DNA of 60,748 nt from JAFGIG01 sp964397545 (GTDB lineage Bacteria > SDB-A), in NCBI GenBank assembly GCA_964397545.1, contig CAYNIW010000013.1, positions 1 to 60,748 of the forward strand, given 5' to 3'. The position numbers were made by a program, and so were the translations under genes. Below the pieces are notes generated by a model. The model made no database searches, was not told the origin of the DNA, and saw nothing but the letters and a program-made list of their open reading frames with translations. Shown piece after piece: positions 8,204 to 16,913 of this stretch (position 1 is its first letter; each line of letters starts with the position of its first letter).

Positions 8204-10048
8204 ATGAAAAAACTAAAAAAAGAACTCGGGTTTTACGGTGTTTTTTGCATAGCCACGGGAACGATGATAAGTTCCGGTATTTTCATCCTGCCCGGCCTCG
8301 CCTTCGCGAAAACGGGATCTGCGGTTTTTATATCATATTTTTTTTCGGGAATCCTCGCAATTCTCGGCGTCATGAGCATCGCCGAGCTCTCTTCGGCAAT
8401 GCCCAAAGCGGGAGGCGATTATTTTTATGTCACAAGAAGCCTGGGGCCTTTGACAGGAACAATAGGGGGCATAATAAGCTGGATCGGACTTTCTCTGAAA
8501 ACAGCTTTCGCGATAATCGGAATTTCTGAAATCCTCTTTGTCCTTTTCAATCTCAATGTCCTGACGACTTCCTTCCTTCTCTGCGCTTTTTTCGGCGCCA
8601 TAAACATCGCCGGGGTAAAGGATTCAGCCTTTTTTGAAATGATCGTCGTGACACTTCTTTTGATACTTTCAGTTCTTTACGTCGCCTTGGGATTCGAAAA
8701 CATTGATGTGATGAGGTTTAGTAGTTTTTCGACCGGCGGAATGAATTCCATACTCAAAACGAGCGGTTTTGTATTTGTCGCTTACGGCGGCCTTCTAAAA
8801 GTCTCTTCTATAGCCGAAGAAGTCAAAAATCCGAAAAAAACTCTGCCCCTTGGGCTTTTCGCGTCCCTTTTCATCACAATGATACTCTATTCTCTGATGG
8901 TCTTCATCGCTGTCGGAACTCTTCAGCCCGAAAAGCTTTCCGGAAGCCTGACTCCCATAGCCGATTCAGCTAAGAGTTTCGCGGGCGCTCCCGGATATTT
9001 GTTCATGACCTTAGCGGCGTTGCTCGCTTTCGTCTCGACAGGAAACGCAGGCATTATGGCGGCATCGAGATATCCTCTCGCGTTGTCGAGAGACAGACTT
9101 CTTCCTGAATTGCTGAGCCGCATACCAGCAAAGCCGAGGGCTCCCGTCATCTCAATACTTGCCACATGTCTTATTATATTTTTAGCTCTTCTTTTGAAAC
9201 TTGAAAACCTCGTTAAAGTGGCTTCCACAAGCATTATTTTAACATATATCTTAATTCAGATTTCCGTCATTGTCCTGAGAGAGAGCAGGATAGAAAATTA
9301 TAAACCATCTTTCAAGGCTCCTTTCTATCCTTGGCTTCAGATTTGTTGTATTATTCTTTTCATTCTTCTTATTATCGACATGGGTATTACCACAATTCTT
9401 CTGAGTCTGATCTTTGTTTTTGCCGCTTTGATCTTGTTTCTTCTATACGGCAGACGTAAAAATAAAAATGAATACGCTCTTTTGCACCTCGTTGAGAGGA
9501 TCACTAACAAGAAGATAGTCACTGATCATCTTGAACTCGAATTGAAAAAGATAATATCCGACAGAGACGAAATAGTATTCGACAGATTCGACAAACTTAT
9601 TGATTCCGCACTTATCTTCGATATCTGTGAAAAAATTGAAATGGAAGATTTTTTTGAAATTATATCCCATGGAATGTCTCAAAAACTCAGAATGCCGAAA
9701 GAGAAAATCATTCAATCATTTCTCGCGAGAGAAAACCTGACCTCGACCGCTATAACTCCTTTAATTGCGATTCCTCACATTGTAGTTGAAGGTGAAAAAA
9801 TTTTTGAAATAGTTGTGGCAAGATGTTCAAAGGGTTTGAGGTTTTCAGAAGAAAACCCCTCCGTTAAGGCGGTTTTCATAGTATTCGGATCCATGGACGA
9901 GAGAAATTTTCATCTGCAGGCGCTTTCTGCTATCGCTCAAATTGTCCTTAATCCAGGATTTGAGAGAAAATGGTCTCTTTGCAAAAATGAACAGGCTCTC
10001 AAAGACCTGATACATTTAAGCGAAAGAAAGCGTTTTCACAGGCAGTGA
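8204..10048 (+). CDS. APC-family amino-acid permease fused to a PTS EIIA (PtsN-like) domain
   Basis: This 614-residue fusion begins with an amino acid-polyamine-organocation permease (residues 1-420). It has about 12 membrane segments and the family motif GTMISSGIFILPG (residues 19-31). After a charged linker, residues 475-610 form a type-2 EIIA domain like that of PtsN or fructose EIIA. His525 in IAIPH matches the phospho-accepting histidine. The fusion suggests that amino-acid uptake is gated by a phosphorelay or by ligand binding to the EIIA fold. No EI, HPr or other PTS gene is in the window. The start codon has no SD; a weak -10 (TATACG, 8192-8197) ends 6 bases before it. The substrate is not predictable. 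Confidence 0.88.
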   Translation: MKKLKKELGFYGVFCIATGTMISSGIFILPGLAFAKTGSAVFISYFFSGILAILGVMSIAELSSAMPKAGGDYFYVTRSLGPLTGTIGGIISWIGLSLKTAFAIIGISEILFVLFNLNVLTTSFLLCAFFGAINIAGVKDSAFFEMIVVTLLLILSVLYVALGFENIDVMRFSSFSTGGMNSILKTSGFVFVAYGGLLKVSSIAEEVKNPKKTLPLGLFASLFITMILYSLMVFIAVGTLQPEKLSGSLTPIADSAKSFAGAPGYLFMTLAALLAFVSTGNAGIMAASRYPLALSRDRLLPELLSRIPAKPRAPVISILATCLIIFLALLLKLENLVKVASTSIILTYILIQISVIVLRESRIENYKPSFKAPFYPWLQICCIILFILLIIDMGITTILLSLIFVFAALILFLLYGRRKNKNEYALLHLVERITNKKIVTDHLELELKKIISDRDEIVFDRFDKLIDSALIFDICEKIEMEDFFEIISHGMSQKLRMPKEKIIQSFLARENLTSTAITPLIAIPHIVVEGEKIFEIVVARCSKGLRFSEENPSVKAVFIVFGSMDERNFHLQALSAIAQIVLNPGFERKWSLCKNEQALKDLIHLSERKRFHRQ

Positions 10049-10099
10049 AGGCATTTTACGGATTTGAAACATATGGTTTAAGTATTTTCAATTCACTGG

Positions 10100-10128
10100 T
10101 TTACATTTATTTTTTGAATGTATAAAAT
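10100..10128 (+). promoter_or_regulatory. Promoter of the holA-asnS gene run
   Basis: TTTACA (10100-10105) and TAAAAT (10123-10128) are 17 bases apart. The predicted transcript start (about 10135) is within two bases of the ATG at 10137, and there is no Shine-Dalgarno sequence. This is a near-leaderless arrangement. Confidence 0.55.
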
Positions 10129-10136
10129 TATCCTAA

Positions 10137-11189
10137 ATGAAAAAGATTTTATACACATTTGATAATGCCGTTAAAAGAATAAAAGATGCCGAAGACTCCA
10201 GGATATATCTTTTACTGGGACCGGATGTCATTACAAAGAAATTAATCGTAGATCATCTGCAATCGGAAATTCTCGATCCCGAAGGTCTATCTTTCGACAG
10301 AAACGTGATATGGGCGGACGAAAAAGATTCAGGTGATAAATTTTCAGAACTTTCCATGTGTCTGCCTGTTTTTTCAAAATATAAATTATTGATTGTCCGA
10401 AACGCCGAACATTTCAAACCGGGCAGAAAAAGCCCTGATATCACAAAAATACTTGACTTTCCCGACACTACACGAGCAATTTTTTTATCTGATGCAGGAG
10501 ATGGGAAAAAATTTCTCTCTTCCCGCAGGTGTCCGGCAGTATTAAAAGAGATATCCGCTTGTTCGGAGACTTTCATGTTTCTCGATCCTCTTCCGGCTGA
10601 AAGAAGGGAATTCACGGAATATCTTGAAAAAATGTATGGTTTTAAGCTAAATATGTCTCAAAAACAGATTATAGTGGAAAGAGGACCTCAGAGCGCTACC
10701 GGTCTTCATCATATCTTCCAGATGCTCGAAAACAGAATTAAAGAAGACAATGATTTTAGTATTGAGGACATGCTCAGCAGGCGGAGTTCACTTGAAGATG
10801 TGGTTTTTGCCGTTGGGAACAAAGATATAAATCAAACTTTTGAGCTTCTTGACAGAACGCTAAAGTGGGGGTTTAAAACACAAGATCTTGTCCTTGCTCT
10901 TTCAAAACATTTTTATATTCTCGGAGTAATAAAATCCCTCTTAAAAAACAGTCACGTTAAAACCGACAGTTTTTCTCTTCAAAGGCAAATGACTGGAGAA
11001 TACGGTTTGTTTGTTCCCTATGAAAACGTGCCTCGTTACATCAGCCAATCCAGAAAATGGAATGAGGAAGAAATAGGTAAAGCGAGAGAAATTCTCTTTA
11101 ATAAAACACTTGACCTTAGATCAGGAGGCTCTGAACTTTTTTTATCTCTTTCGGCGCTAATTGGTGATATAATATTTGCAAAAATATAA
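10137..11189 (+). CDS. holA: DNA polymerase III delta subunit (clamp loader)
   Basis: This 350-residue protein matches the HolA delta subunit in length and layout. The N-terminal AAA-like domain opens with IYLLLGPDVITKKL (degenerate P-loop region), followed by LPVFSKYKLLIVRNAE, which resembles the conserved strand of HolA. The helical C-terminal collar domain is typical too (VFAVGNKDINQTFELLDRTL, then LALSKHFYILGVIKSLL). Delta opens the sliding clamp during replication. It is the first gene of a long same-strand run, and the next gene starts 13 bases after its stop. Identification rests on overall pattern, not one diagnostic motif. Confidence 0.75.
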   Translation: MKKILYTFDNAVKRIKDAEDSRIYLLLGPDVITKKLIVDHLQSEILDPEGLSFDRNVIWADEKDSGDKFSELSMCLPVFSKYKLLIVRNAEHFKPGRKSPDITKILDFPDTTRAIFLSDAGDGKKFLSSRRCPAVLKEISACSETFMFLDPLPAERREFTEYLEKMYGFKLNMSQKQIIVERGPQSATGLHHIFQMLENRIKEDNDFSIEDMLSRRSSLEDVVFAVGNKDINQTFELLDRTLKWGFKTQDLVLALSKHFYILGVIKSLLKNSHVKTDSFSLQRQMTGEYGLFVPYENVPRYISQSRKWNEEEIGKAREILFNKTLDLRSGGSELFLSLSALIGDIIFAKI

Positions 11190-11202
11190 AGGAGTTTTTT
11201 TT

Positions 11203-12162
11203 ATGTCCGAAGAGAAAAATTTTGAGGCTTTATTGTCCAAGATTATTTCTTTGAAAGAAATGATGAAAAAAGCAGAACAGTTTAAGGATAAAGTCAGGCC
11301 GGATGTCTATCAAAAGGTCATGGTTGATTATAAGGATCAATTGGATGAATATAACTCTCAATTGAGCGGCATGGGCGGTGAAATTAATATCAAGATAAAA
11401 AATCTCGATAAAGATATAGAAGAACTCACTAAAAAAATTGATTTCCTCGAAGTTCAAAAAGAAGAAATTGAATTGAGGTTTATGGTAGGGGAAATGAGTG
11501 AAGATGAGCACCAGATAAAGATGAACACTATAAATCAAAACAAAAAACAATACGATGACAGCCTCATAATACTCAGCAAATCCAGAAAAGATTTTGAAGA
11601 ACTAATTAATAAATTTTCCAAACAGGATGATTCTCCGGGAATCTCTATGGAAGAATCTTTCGAAAAACCGAAACCGTCGTTTCATTCCAACGTAGAAGCT
11701 GAAATTGAGGCAAAATTCGATTCTAAAGACGATTTTCTTTCAGAGACAACTTTCACTTTTCCTGAAAAAACAGAAGAAGCCCCTGAAAAAGATGAAGTTT
11801 ATTCCGCTTCAAAGGTTAAACTTGACGAAACAATAGCTCAGGATGCTTTTTCAGGCAAAGCCCCATCGCCGTCGCCCGGAGATTTTGAACCTATAAAAAC
11901 CGTCCAGTCCGTGACAGAAGAACTGACGGAACCCAAAGATTCTTTCGATGAGACTTTCGACAGTCTTTTTCAGGAAGACGATGGAGAAATTGAAGGCGGA
12001 GCTGAATCTTCAGTAGAAGAGGAAGAAGAAGAAGATTTGACTTCAGCGATGTTCGAAAGCCAGGATGACAGCGAGAATTCAATAAAATGCCCGAAGTGCG
12101 GTTTTGAAAATAGGCCTGACGCATGGAATTGCGAAAAATGCGGATCTCCGATAATTCTATGA
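11203..12162 (+). CDS. Coiled-coil protein with acidic linker and C-terminal zinc ribbon
   Basis: This 319-residue protein starts at ATG 11203 behind AAAGGAG (11188-11194); an earlier in-frame TTG has no such support. Residues 1-150 are highly charged and heptad-like (for example LDKDIEELTKKIDFLEVQK), so a coiled coil is likely. Residues 155-290 are a low-complexity, very acidic linker with a run of glutamates. The last 27 residues form a zinc ribbon with two CxxC pairs, CPKCGF and CEKCGS. No membrane segment is seen. Such ribbons bind protein or nucleic acid. The downstream lipoprotein gene overlaps it by 4 bases. Function unknown; the neighbours are replication and translation genes. Confidence 0.72.
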   Translation: MSEEKNFEALLSKIISLKEMMKKAEQFKDKVRPDVYQKVMVDYKDQLDEYNSQLSGMGGEINIKIKNLDKDIEELTKKIDFLEVQKEEIELRFMVGEMSEDEHQIKMNTINQNKKQYDDSLIILSKSRKDFEELINKFSKQDDSPGISMEESFEKPKPSFHSNVEAEIEAKFDSKDDFLSETTFTFPEKTEEAPEKDEVYSASKVKLDETIAQDAFSGKAPSPSPGDFEPIKTVQSVTEELTEPKDSFDETFDSLFQEDDGEIEGGAESSVEEEEEEDLTSAMFESQDDSENSIKCPKCGFENRPDAWNCEKCGSPIIL

Positions 12163-13028
12163 AATTTAGAAAATATCTTATTCTTTTATCCTTGGTATTT
12201 TCACTATTCCTGTATTCCTGCAGGACAACTGAATACGTGATCAAATACGACAAAGTTTACAGTCCGGAAAAACCGCAGATAATGACCGAGCAAAGTATAA
12301 ACGTATGGGAAATGGTCCTCGTGAAAGGCGGAAATTTCTTCATGGGTTCATTCGAGGGCATCGAAGATGAATCCCCTCAGCAAGAGGTCTTTGTCGATGA
12401 TTTTTACATAGATAAATATGAAGTCACTTGTTATCAATATATGCTTTTTTGTCAGGCGACCGGAAGACAGCGGCCCCAGAACTGGCCAAACGGATATCTT
12501 TCACCTGTCAGATACTTCGAACCCGTGAGGTATGTCACATATCACGACGCGGTAGCGTATGGCGTCTGGCTTGGGAAAATAATTCCATCAGAACAGCAAT
12601 GGGAAAAGGCGGCCAGAGGGACGGACAAGAGAATCTACCCCTGGGGCGATGAATGGCACGAAGAATATGCAAGAACTATTGAAGACAGGTTCAGCATGCC
12701 TCAGAATATCGGCTGGTTCGGAAACAATTCAGCGAGCCCCTTCGGAGCCTTTGACATGGCGGGAAATGTATTCGAATGGACTTCGACCTGGTATAATCCT
12801 TATTCCGGGAGCTCTGCCGAAAGCGAATTTTTCGGAAGCATAGTCAAAGTGATACGCGGAGGTTCTTTCGAGAATTCGAAAGAACTCGCCAATACTACAT
12901 ACAGGGGGATAGCTTACCCGGCTATAGCGTATTCGAATATTGGCTTCAGGTGCGTTTGGATCCCCAGGGATAGAACTGATCTTCCTCCGTCCATTCTCCT
13001 TCTCCCGGACGGAACCATAGAATGGTGA
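12159..13028 (+). CDS. FGE-sulfatase (SUMF1)-domain lipoprotein
   Basis: This 289-residue protein starts at ATG 12159, overlapping the previous stop as ATGA. The N-terminus is a lipoprotein signal ending in LYSC, so it is probably anchored in the envelope. Residues 50-280 are a formylglycine-generating-enzyme-like domain: MVLVKGGNFFMGS, DEVT-like EVTCYQY, IPSEQQWEKAARG, YPWGDEW, FDMAGNVFEWT and VIRGGSF all match the family. In most bacteria this fold serves varied binding or modifying roles, and no sulfatase gene is nearby, so formylglycine formation is not implied. Confidence is high in the fold and low in the activity. Confidence 0.88.
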   Translation: MKFRKYLILLSLVFSLFLYSCRTTEYVIKYDKVYSPEKPQIMTEQSINVWEMVLVKGGNFFMGSFEGIEDESPQQEVFVDDFYIDKYEVTCYQYMLFCQATGRQRPQNWPNGYLSPVRYFEPVRYVTYHDAVAYGVWLGKIIPSEQQWEKAARGTDKRIYPWGDEWHEEYARTIEDRFSMPQNIGWFGNNSASPFGAFDMAGNVFEWTSTWYNPYSGSSAESEFFGSIVKVIRGGSFENSKELANTTYRGIAYPAIAYSNIGFRCVWIPRDRTDLPPSILLLPDGTIEW

Positions 13029-14104
13029 GTTCTCCCGTAGAAAGACTGCGCGCGAGAATGCTCGAAAGAGGTTGGGACTGTTGTGTGGTCACCAAAATTC
13101 TTGACGTGTATTTTATCCTGGAGACAGACAATTTCGTCAATTATGTCGAAACAAAAGCCGCTTTAGCGGTTTTTCTTGATGAAATAATTCTGATATCAGA
13201 CAAAGCGTCTTTCGAGACTCTTAAAGGAATATCCAAAACCAATTTCAACCATCACAAAAGCGACTTACAAGACGTTTTCCTTTCCAGCAATTTCTTTTCA
13301 AAAGACATATCCGATGTTCTGAAACAAAAAGGCGCTTCTTGCGTGGCATCTGATAATCCTTCTCTCAAAAAAACACTTAGAGGACAGGTTTCACACAAAA
13401 ACCTCGGAACATCAGTTTCAAAAATCGCCGTCGACAAACAGGAAAATCAAATCGAATACATTAAAAACGCTTCAAATTTTATGATTAAGACATCTTCTGC
13501 CGTGATTCCGCTAATTAAACCAGGGATTTCAGAAATCGAGGCAAGAAATATGTTCGATCTCCAGCTGCACCGGCAGGGCGCGGACAGGCTAGGAGTTCCG
13601 ACCATGGTGAGTTTTTCAAGGGAAAGCCGCTTTACTGATCCGGTCCCGACTTACAGAAAATTACGTGAAGGTGACCTGGTCATGTTCGAGATTTCCGCCG
13701 GGTATAAATCTGAAGCCCCGATTTTGGGCAGAACGTTTTTTTATAAAACACACGAAAAAAAATCACTCGAAATTTTTCAAAAAGCTCTTGGAGCATACAG
13801 AAAAATGATAGAATGGATCGAAGCCGGAAAACTCTCAGGTAAAGCTTTTGAAATACTCGCCGACTCGCTGGGGGAATTATACAAGTTCATGACAACTGTG
13901 CCGGGATTCGGCCTCGGGGCTTCTTCGGATTATTTTTACATATCTCCCGCGAGCACTCATATTTTCAGAAAAAACGAAGCTATGGTAACGATTCTTTCCC
14001 TGAGCGTCCCGGAGATTGGATTTATAAGATTTTCCGACACATTGCTTCTCTCGGGAGACAAAATGCTTTTAACAGGATTCGAATATACCTCATTAATCCA
14101 GTGA
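13022..14104 (+). CDS. Degenerate M24-family (Xaa-Pro peptidase-like) protein
   Basis: This 360-residue protein has the two-domain layout of creatinase/prolidase: an N-terminal domain (about 1-130) and a pita-bread domain (about 140-360). The expected metal sites are changed. The 'D-x-G' segment reads LVMFEISAGYKS, the next Asp region reads PILGRTFF, and the 'GHGIG' segment reads GFGLGASSDYF without histidine. The five metal ligands of M24 peptidases therefore seem mostly absent, so I call it a probable pseudo-enzyme with a binding role. The start overlaps the lipoprotein gene by 7 bases. The M24 assignment rests on motif spacing and should be tested by profile search. Confidence 0.62.
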   Translation: MVSSPVERLRARMLERGWDCCVVTKILDVYFILETDNFVNYVETKAALAVFLDEIILISDKASFETLKGISKTNFNHHKSDLQDVFLSSNFFSKDISDVLKQKGASCVASDNPSLKKTLRGQVSHKNLGTSVSKIAVDKQENQIEYIKNASNFMIKTSSAVIPLIKPGISEIEARNMFDLQLHRQGADRLGVPTMVSFSRESRFTDPVPTYRKLREGDLVMFEISAGYKSEAPILGRTFFYKTHEKKSLEIFQKALGAYRKMIEWIEAGKLSGKAFEILADSLGELYKFMTTVPGFGLGASSDYFYISPASTHIFRKNEAMVTILSLSVPEIGFIRFSDTLLLSGDKMLLTGFEYTSLIQ

Positions 14105-14121
14105 ACTTTTAGGAGAAAAAA

Positions 14122-14667
14122 ATGCAGAGAGAAGAAGCTCTTAAGCTGATTGACGAGAACATAGGAAATGAGAATCTAAAAAAACATCTACTCGCGGTTG
14201 AAGTATGCATGAAAAGCCTTGCGCAGCATTTCGGCGAAGATCAGCAAAAATGGTCCACTGCAGGTCTTTTACACGATATAGATTACGATCTCACAAAAGA
14301 AAAACCCGAATTGCACGGCAAAATAGGAACTGAGATGTTGGCGCCGAAGGGGCTCGATCCTGACATTCTCATAGCTATAGAAAATCACTGCAAGCCGGAA
14401 GCTCCTGAAGATATCCTCTCTCTTTGTCTTTACGCCGTAGACCCTTTTACTGGACTCATAATCGCTTCAGCTCTGATGCATCCTCAGAAAAAACTGCAGT
14501 TTATAGACAGCGAGTTTGTCAAAAAAAGGTTTAAAGAAAAGAGATTTGCCGCCGGTGCCAACCGTGAGCAGATAATGACTATTGAAAAGACCGGTTTAGT
14601 ATTCGACAATTTTTCCCGAATTTGCATTGAAGCAATGCAGTCCATTTCTGATGAACTGGGTCTTTAG
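14122..14667 (+). CDS. HD-domain hydrolase
   Basis: This 181-residue protein is an HD/HDIG superfamily phosphohydrolase. HLLAVEVCM supplies the first His, GLLHDIDYD the HD pair, and IENHCK the later His. These ligands bind metal and members cut phosphate esters such as nucleotides. Length fits the small stand-alone HDIG proteins often found near housekeeping genes. A clear AGGAGAAAA precedes the ATG. The substrate cannot be read from sequence. The next gene starts 6 bases downstream. Confidence 0.82.
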   Translation: MQREEALKLIDENIGNENLKKHLLAVEVCMKSLAQHFGEDQQKWSTAGLLHDIDYDLTKEKPELHGKIGTEMLAPKGLDPDILIAIENHCKPEAPEDILSLCLYAVDPFTGLIIASALMHPQKKLQFIDSEFVKKRFKEKRFAAGANREQIMTIEKTGLVFDNFSRICIEAMQSISDELGL

Positions 14668-14673
14668 AGAAAT

Positions 14674-15651
14674 ATGAAAAACAAAATACTTGTGACAAGA
14701 ACAATACCGGAAGCCGGTTTTAGAGTCTTAAAGAATAATTCTTTAGATTATGAAGTATTCCCGCCCGATGACAGACCCATAACCGGCGATGAGCTGAAGA
14801 GCAAAATAAAAGGCAGGAGGGCGCTTTTATGCCTTCTGACGGATAAAATTGACAAAGAGATTATTGAAGCTTCCGATTCACTCAAAATAATCGCTAATTA
14901 CGCCGTAGGCTTCGATAACATTGATTTACCTGAAGCGAACAGGAGAAAAATACTCATAACCAATACACCAGATGTTCTAACGGACGCGACAGCGGATTTG
15001 ACTTTAGCCCTTATGCTGGCGGTCGTAAGAAGAATTCCAGAAGCAGATAATTTTACGAGAAGCGGTTTATTCAAAGGATGGTCCCCTGAATTACTGATAG
15101 GAGGCGATCTTTCCGGAAAAATTTTGGGCATTGTAGGTCTCGGAAGAATCGGACAGGCTGTAGCAAAGAGATCCGCCGGATTCGGAATGAAGATTTGTTA
15201 TTATTCAAGAACAAGAAATCATGGATTTGAAAAAGAATACGAAGCACGTTTTTCAGGGATTGATGAACTTGTCGGCGACTCCGATATAATAACGCTTCAC
15301 GCTCCTTTGACAAGCGAAACTCGCCATATAATCGACAAAAAACGCCTGCTCTCCATGAAAAAAACAGCTTATCTCGTGAACACTTCGAGAGGACCTCTTA
15401 TAGACGAAAAAGCCCTTTGCGATGTTCTGGAAAAAAAACTGATCGCGGGAGCCGCTCTCGATGTTTTCGAAAAAGAGCCCCAAATAGAAGGACGTCTGAA
15501 AACCCTTGAAAACGTCGTCTTGGCGCCGCATATCGGAAGCGCTTCACGGCAGACAAGAGACCAAATGGCGGTAATAGCCGCCGAAGGAATAGTTAAGTTC
15601 TTAAACGGTGAGATTCCTTTCAACGCAGTTAACGCAGAGGCGATACAATGA
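14674..15651 (+). CDS. D-isomer-specific 2-hydroxyacid dehydrogenase (glyoxylate/hydroxypyruvate reductase type)
   Basis: This 325-residue NAD(P)-dependent dehydrogenase interconverts a 2-oxoacid and a D-2-hydroxyacid. The nucleotide-binding motif is GIVGLGRIGQAVAKR (about residues 150-164), followed by the signature NTSRGPLIDEKAL and the catalytic histidine in APHIGSAS. The lack of a C-terminal ACT domain and the short length favour a glyoxylate or hydroxypyruvate reductase over a full SerA, but 3-phosphoglycerate dehydrogenase activity is not excluded. It is internal to the operon with no evident SD. It overlaps the next small gene as ATGA. Confidence 0.88.
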   Translation: MKNKILVTRTIPEAGFRVLKNNSLDYEVFPPDDRPITGDELKSKIKGRRALLCLLTDKIDKEIIEASDSLKIIANYAVGFDNIDLPEANRRKILITNTPDVLTDATADLTLALMLAVVRRIPEADNFTRSGLFKGWSPELLIGGDLSGKILGIVGLGRIGQAVAKRSAGFGMKICYYSRTRNHGFEKEYEARFSGIDELVGDSDIITLHAPLTSETRHIIDKKRLLSMKKTAYLVNTSRGPLIDEKALCDVLEKKLIAGAALDVFEKEPQIEGRLKTLENVVLAPHIGSASRQTRDQMAVIAAEGIVKFLNGEIPFNAVNAEAIQ

Positions 15652-15896
15652 GAATTTTTGATGGGATTTTCGGCAAAAAAAAGATCGAAGGAGAAACTCT
15701 TTCTCTTCCGGAAAGACTCCCCTACAACAATGCCATAGCAATTGAAGCCATGGTCAATATCCTTGAAAAAAACAAACTTATAGACAGAAATGAACTCCTC
15801 GAAGAAGTCAAAAGACTTGCAAGACTGATGAAAGAAAATGCCTCAAAAATCACCGAAGATAAAAAGGGCGGAGAGTGCAGAGAGGGACAAGGATAG
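15648..15896 (+). CDS. Small conserved-looking hypothetical protein, 82 residues
   Basis: An 82-residue, highly charged protein with no signal peptide or membrane segment. The centre (IEAMVNILEKNKLIDRNELLEEVKRLAR) is strongly helical. The sequence is not recognised. ATGA overlap with the dehydrogenase and a 22-base overlap with rsmD place it inside the operon, and translational coupling plus normal codon use support it as a real gene. Confidence 0.6.
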   Translation: MRIFDGIFGKKKIEGETLSLPERLPYNNAIAIEAMVNILEKNKLIDRNELLEEVKRLARLMKENASKITEDKKGGECREGQG

Positions 15897-16411
15897 TCGC
15901 CGGCAGATTCAAAAACAGGCTCGTCAAAGGGGAAGGTTCACAAGTCAGGCCGATGACTGCTTATATAAGGAAAAGACTTTTTGACAAACTCTCCGATTCT
16001 ATTGAAGCCGCATCGGTTCTCGATCTTTTTGCCGGATCAGGTTCAGTGGGATTCGAAGCTCTGTCAAGAGGATGTGAAAAAGTTTTATTCGTCGAAAAAG
16101 ACAGAATAAGAGTCAAATCAATATGGGAAAAAGCCATGGAATGGAACATCAAGGAAATCGTCACAGTTGTCAAAGCGGATGTCCTCGCGTTCAAATGGGA
16201 CAGCAAATTCGAATTGGTTTTCGTAGATCCGCCTTACGCTTTTAAAGAAAACGAAAAACTCGCCGAAAAAGTAATTGAACTTTCGGAAAAAGGGGGGACG
16301 GTTGTTTGGCATACAAACAAAATTTTGGACTTCCCCGGCAGATTTCTGAAAAAAGATTTTTTTTCTCACGGCGGAAAAAACATATATTTTTTTGAGGTGA
16401 AAAGTGAATAA
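15875..16411 (+). CDS. rsmD: 16S rRNA (guanine966-N2)-methyltransferase RsmD
   Basis: This 178-residue SAM-dependent methyltransferase modifies G966 of 16S rRNA during 30S assembly. The RsmD pattern is clear: RIVAGRFKNR at the N-terminus, RPMTAYIRKRLFDKL, the SAM-binding LDLFAGSGSVGFEALSRG (motif I, about residues 49-66) and the catalytic DPPYAF (motif IV). The start is taken as GTG 15875, which gives the short N-terminus normal for the family and overlaps the upstream gene by 22 bases. It is followed by coaD, a common bacterial pairing. Confidence 0.92.
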   Translation: MQRGTRIVAGRFKNRLVKGEGSQVRPMTAYIRKRLFDKLSDSIEAASVLDLFAGSGSVGFEALSRGCEKVLFVEKDRIRVKSIWEKAMEWNIKEIVTVVKADVLAFKWDSKFELVFVDPPYAFKENEKLAEKVIELSEKGGTVVWHTNKILDFPGRFLKKDFFSHGGKNIYFFEVKSE

Positions 16412-16901
16412 TAAAAAAACAGCCATCTATCCGGGATCTTTCGACCCGGTGACAAACGGACATTTGGACATTGTCGAGCGAGCGGTAAAAATTTTTGATG
16501 AACTTGTGATTTTAGTCGCAGATAATCCGGAGAAAAAATACATGTTCACCTCTTTTGACAGAAAGAAGTTCATAGAAAAATCGGTTGTTGAATTCAAGAA
16601 TATTTCCGTTAAGACTCACGAAGGCCTTTTGGCGGATTACCTGTCAGAAAAAAATATACAAATAGTCATAAGGGGCCTCCGATTTGTATCCGATTTTGAA
16701 TACGAACTCTCTCTGGCGTTGATGAACAGAAAACTTAACGGACAGATAGAGACAATATTTCTGGCTCCGAGAGAGGAGCTGATTTATCTCAGTTCGACTA
16801 TGGTCAAAGAAATCGCATCATTCGGCGGAGACGTATCCCGCTGGGTTCCTGAATGCGTCAAATCCGCTTTGCAAGAAAAATATTCTTCGAGAAGACATTA
16901 A
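16404..16901 (+). CDS. coaD: Phosphopantetheine adenylyltransferase
   Basis: This 165-residue nucleotidyltransferase makes dephospho-CoA from 4'-phosphopantetheine and ATP, the penultimate step of coenzyme A synthesis. The HIGH-like motif is in YPGSFDPVTNGHLDI (about residues 9-23), and the family phrases IVIRGLRFVSDFEYE and YLSSTMVKEIA are intact, including the ISSTxVR-type nucleotide-binding region. Length is normal. The start is GTG 16404 with GAGGTG at 16394-16399. It overlaps rsmD by 8 bases. Confidence 0.97.
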   Translation: MNNKKTAIYPGSFDPVTNGHLDIVERAVKIFDELVILVADNPEKKYMFTSFDRKKFIEKSVVEFKNISVKTHEGLLADYLSEKNIQIVIRGLRFVSDFEYELSLALMNRKLNGQIETIFLAPREELIYLSSTMVKEIASFGGDVSRWVPECVKSALQEKYSSRRH

Positions 16902-16913
16902 AAAGGAGAGGAT

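Noticed and set aside
11176..11202. TTG at 11176 as start of the zinc-ribbon protein
   Set aside because: ATG 11203 has AAAGGAG at proper spacing; the earlier TTG overlaps holA without an SD.
12159..13028. True formylglycine-generating enzyme for a sulfatase
   Set aside because: The fold matches, but there is no sulfatase gene nearby and FGE-fold proteins have many other roles.
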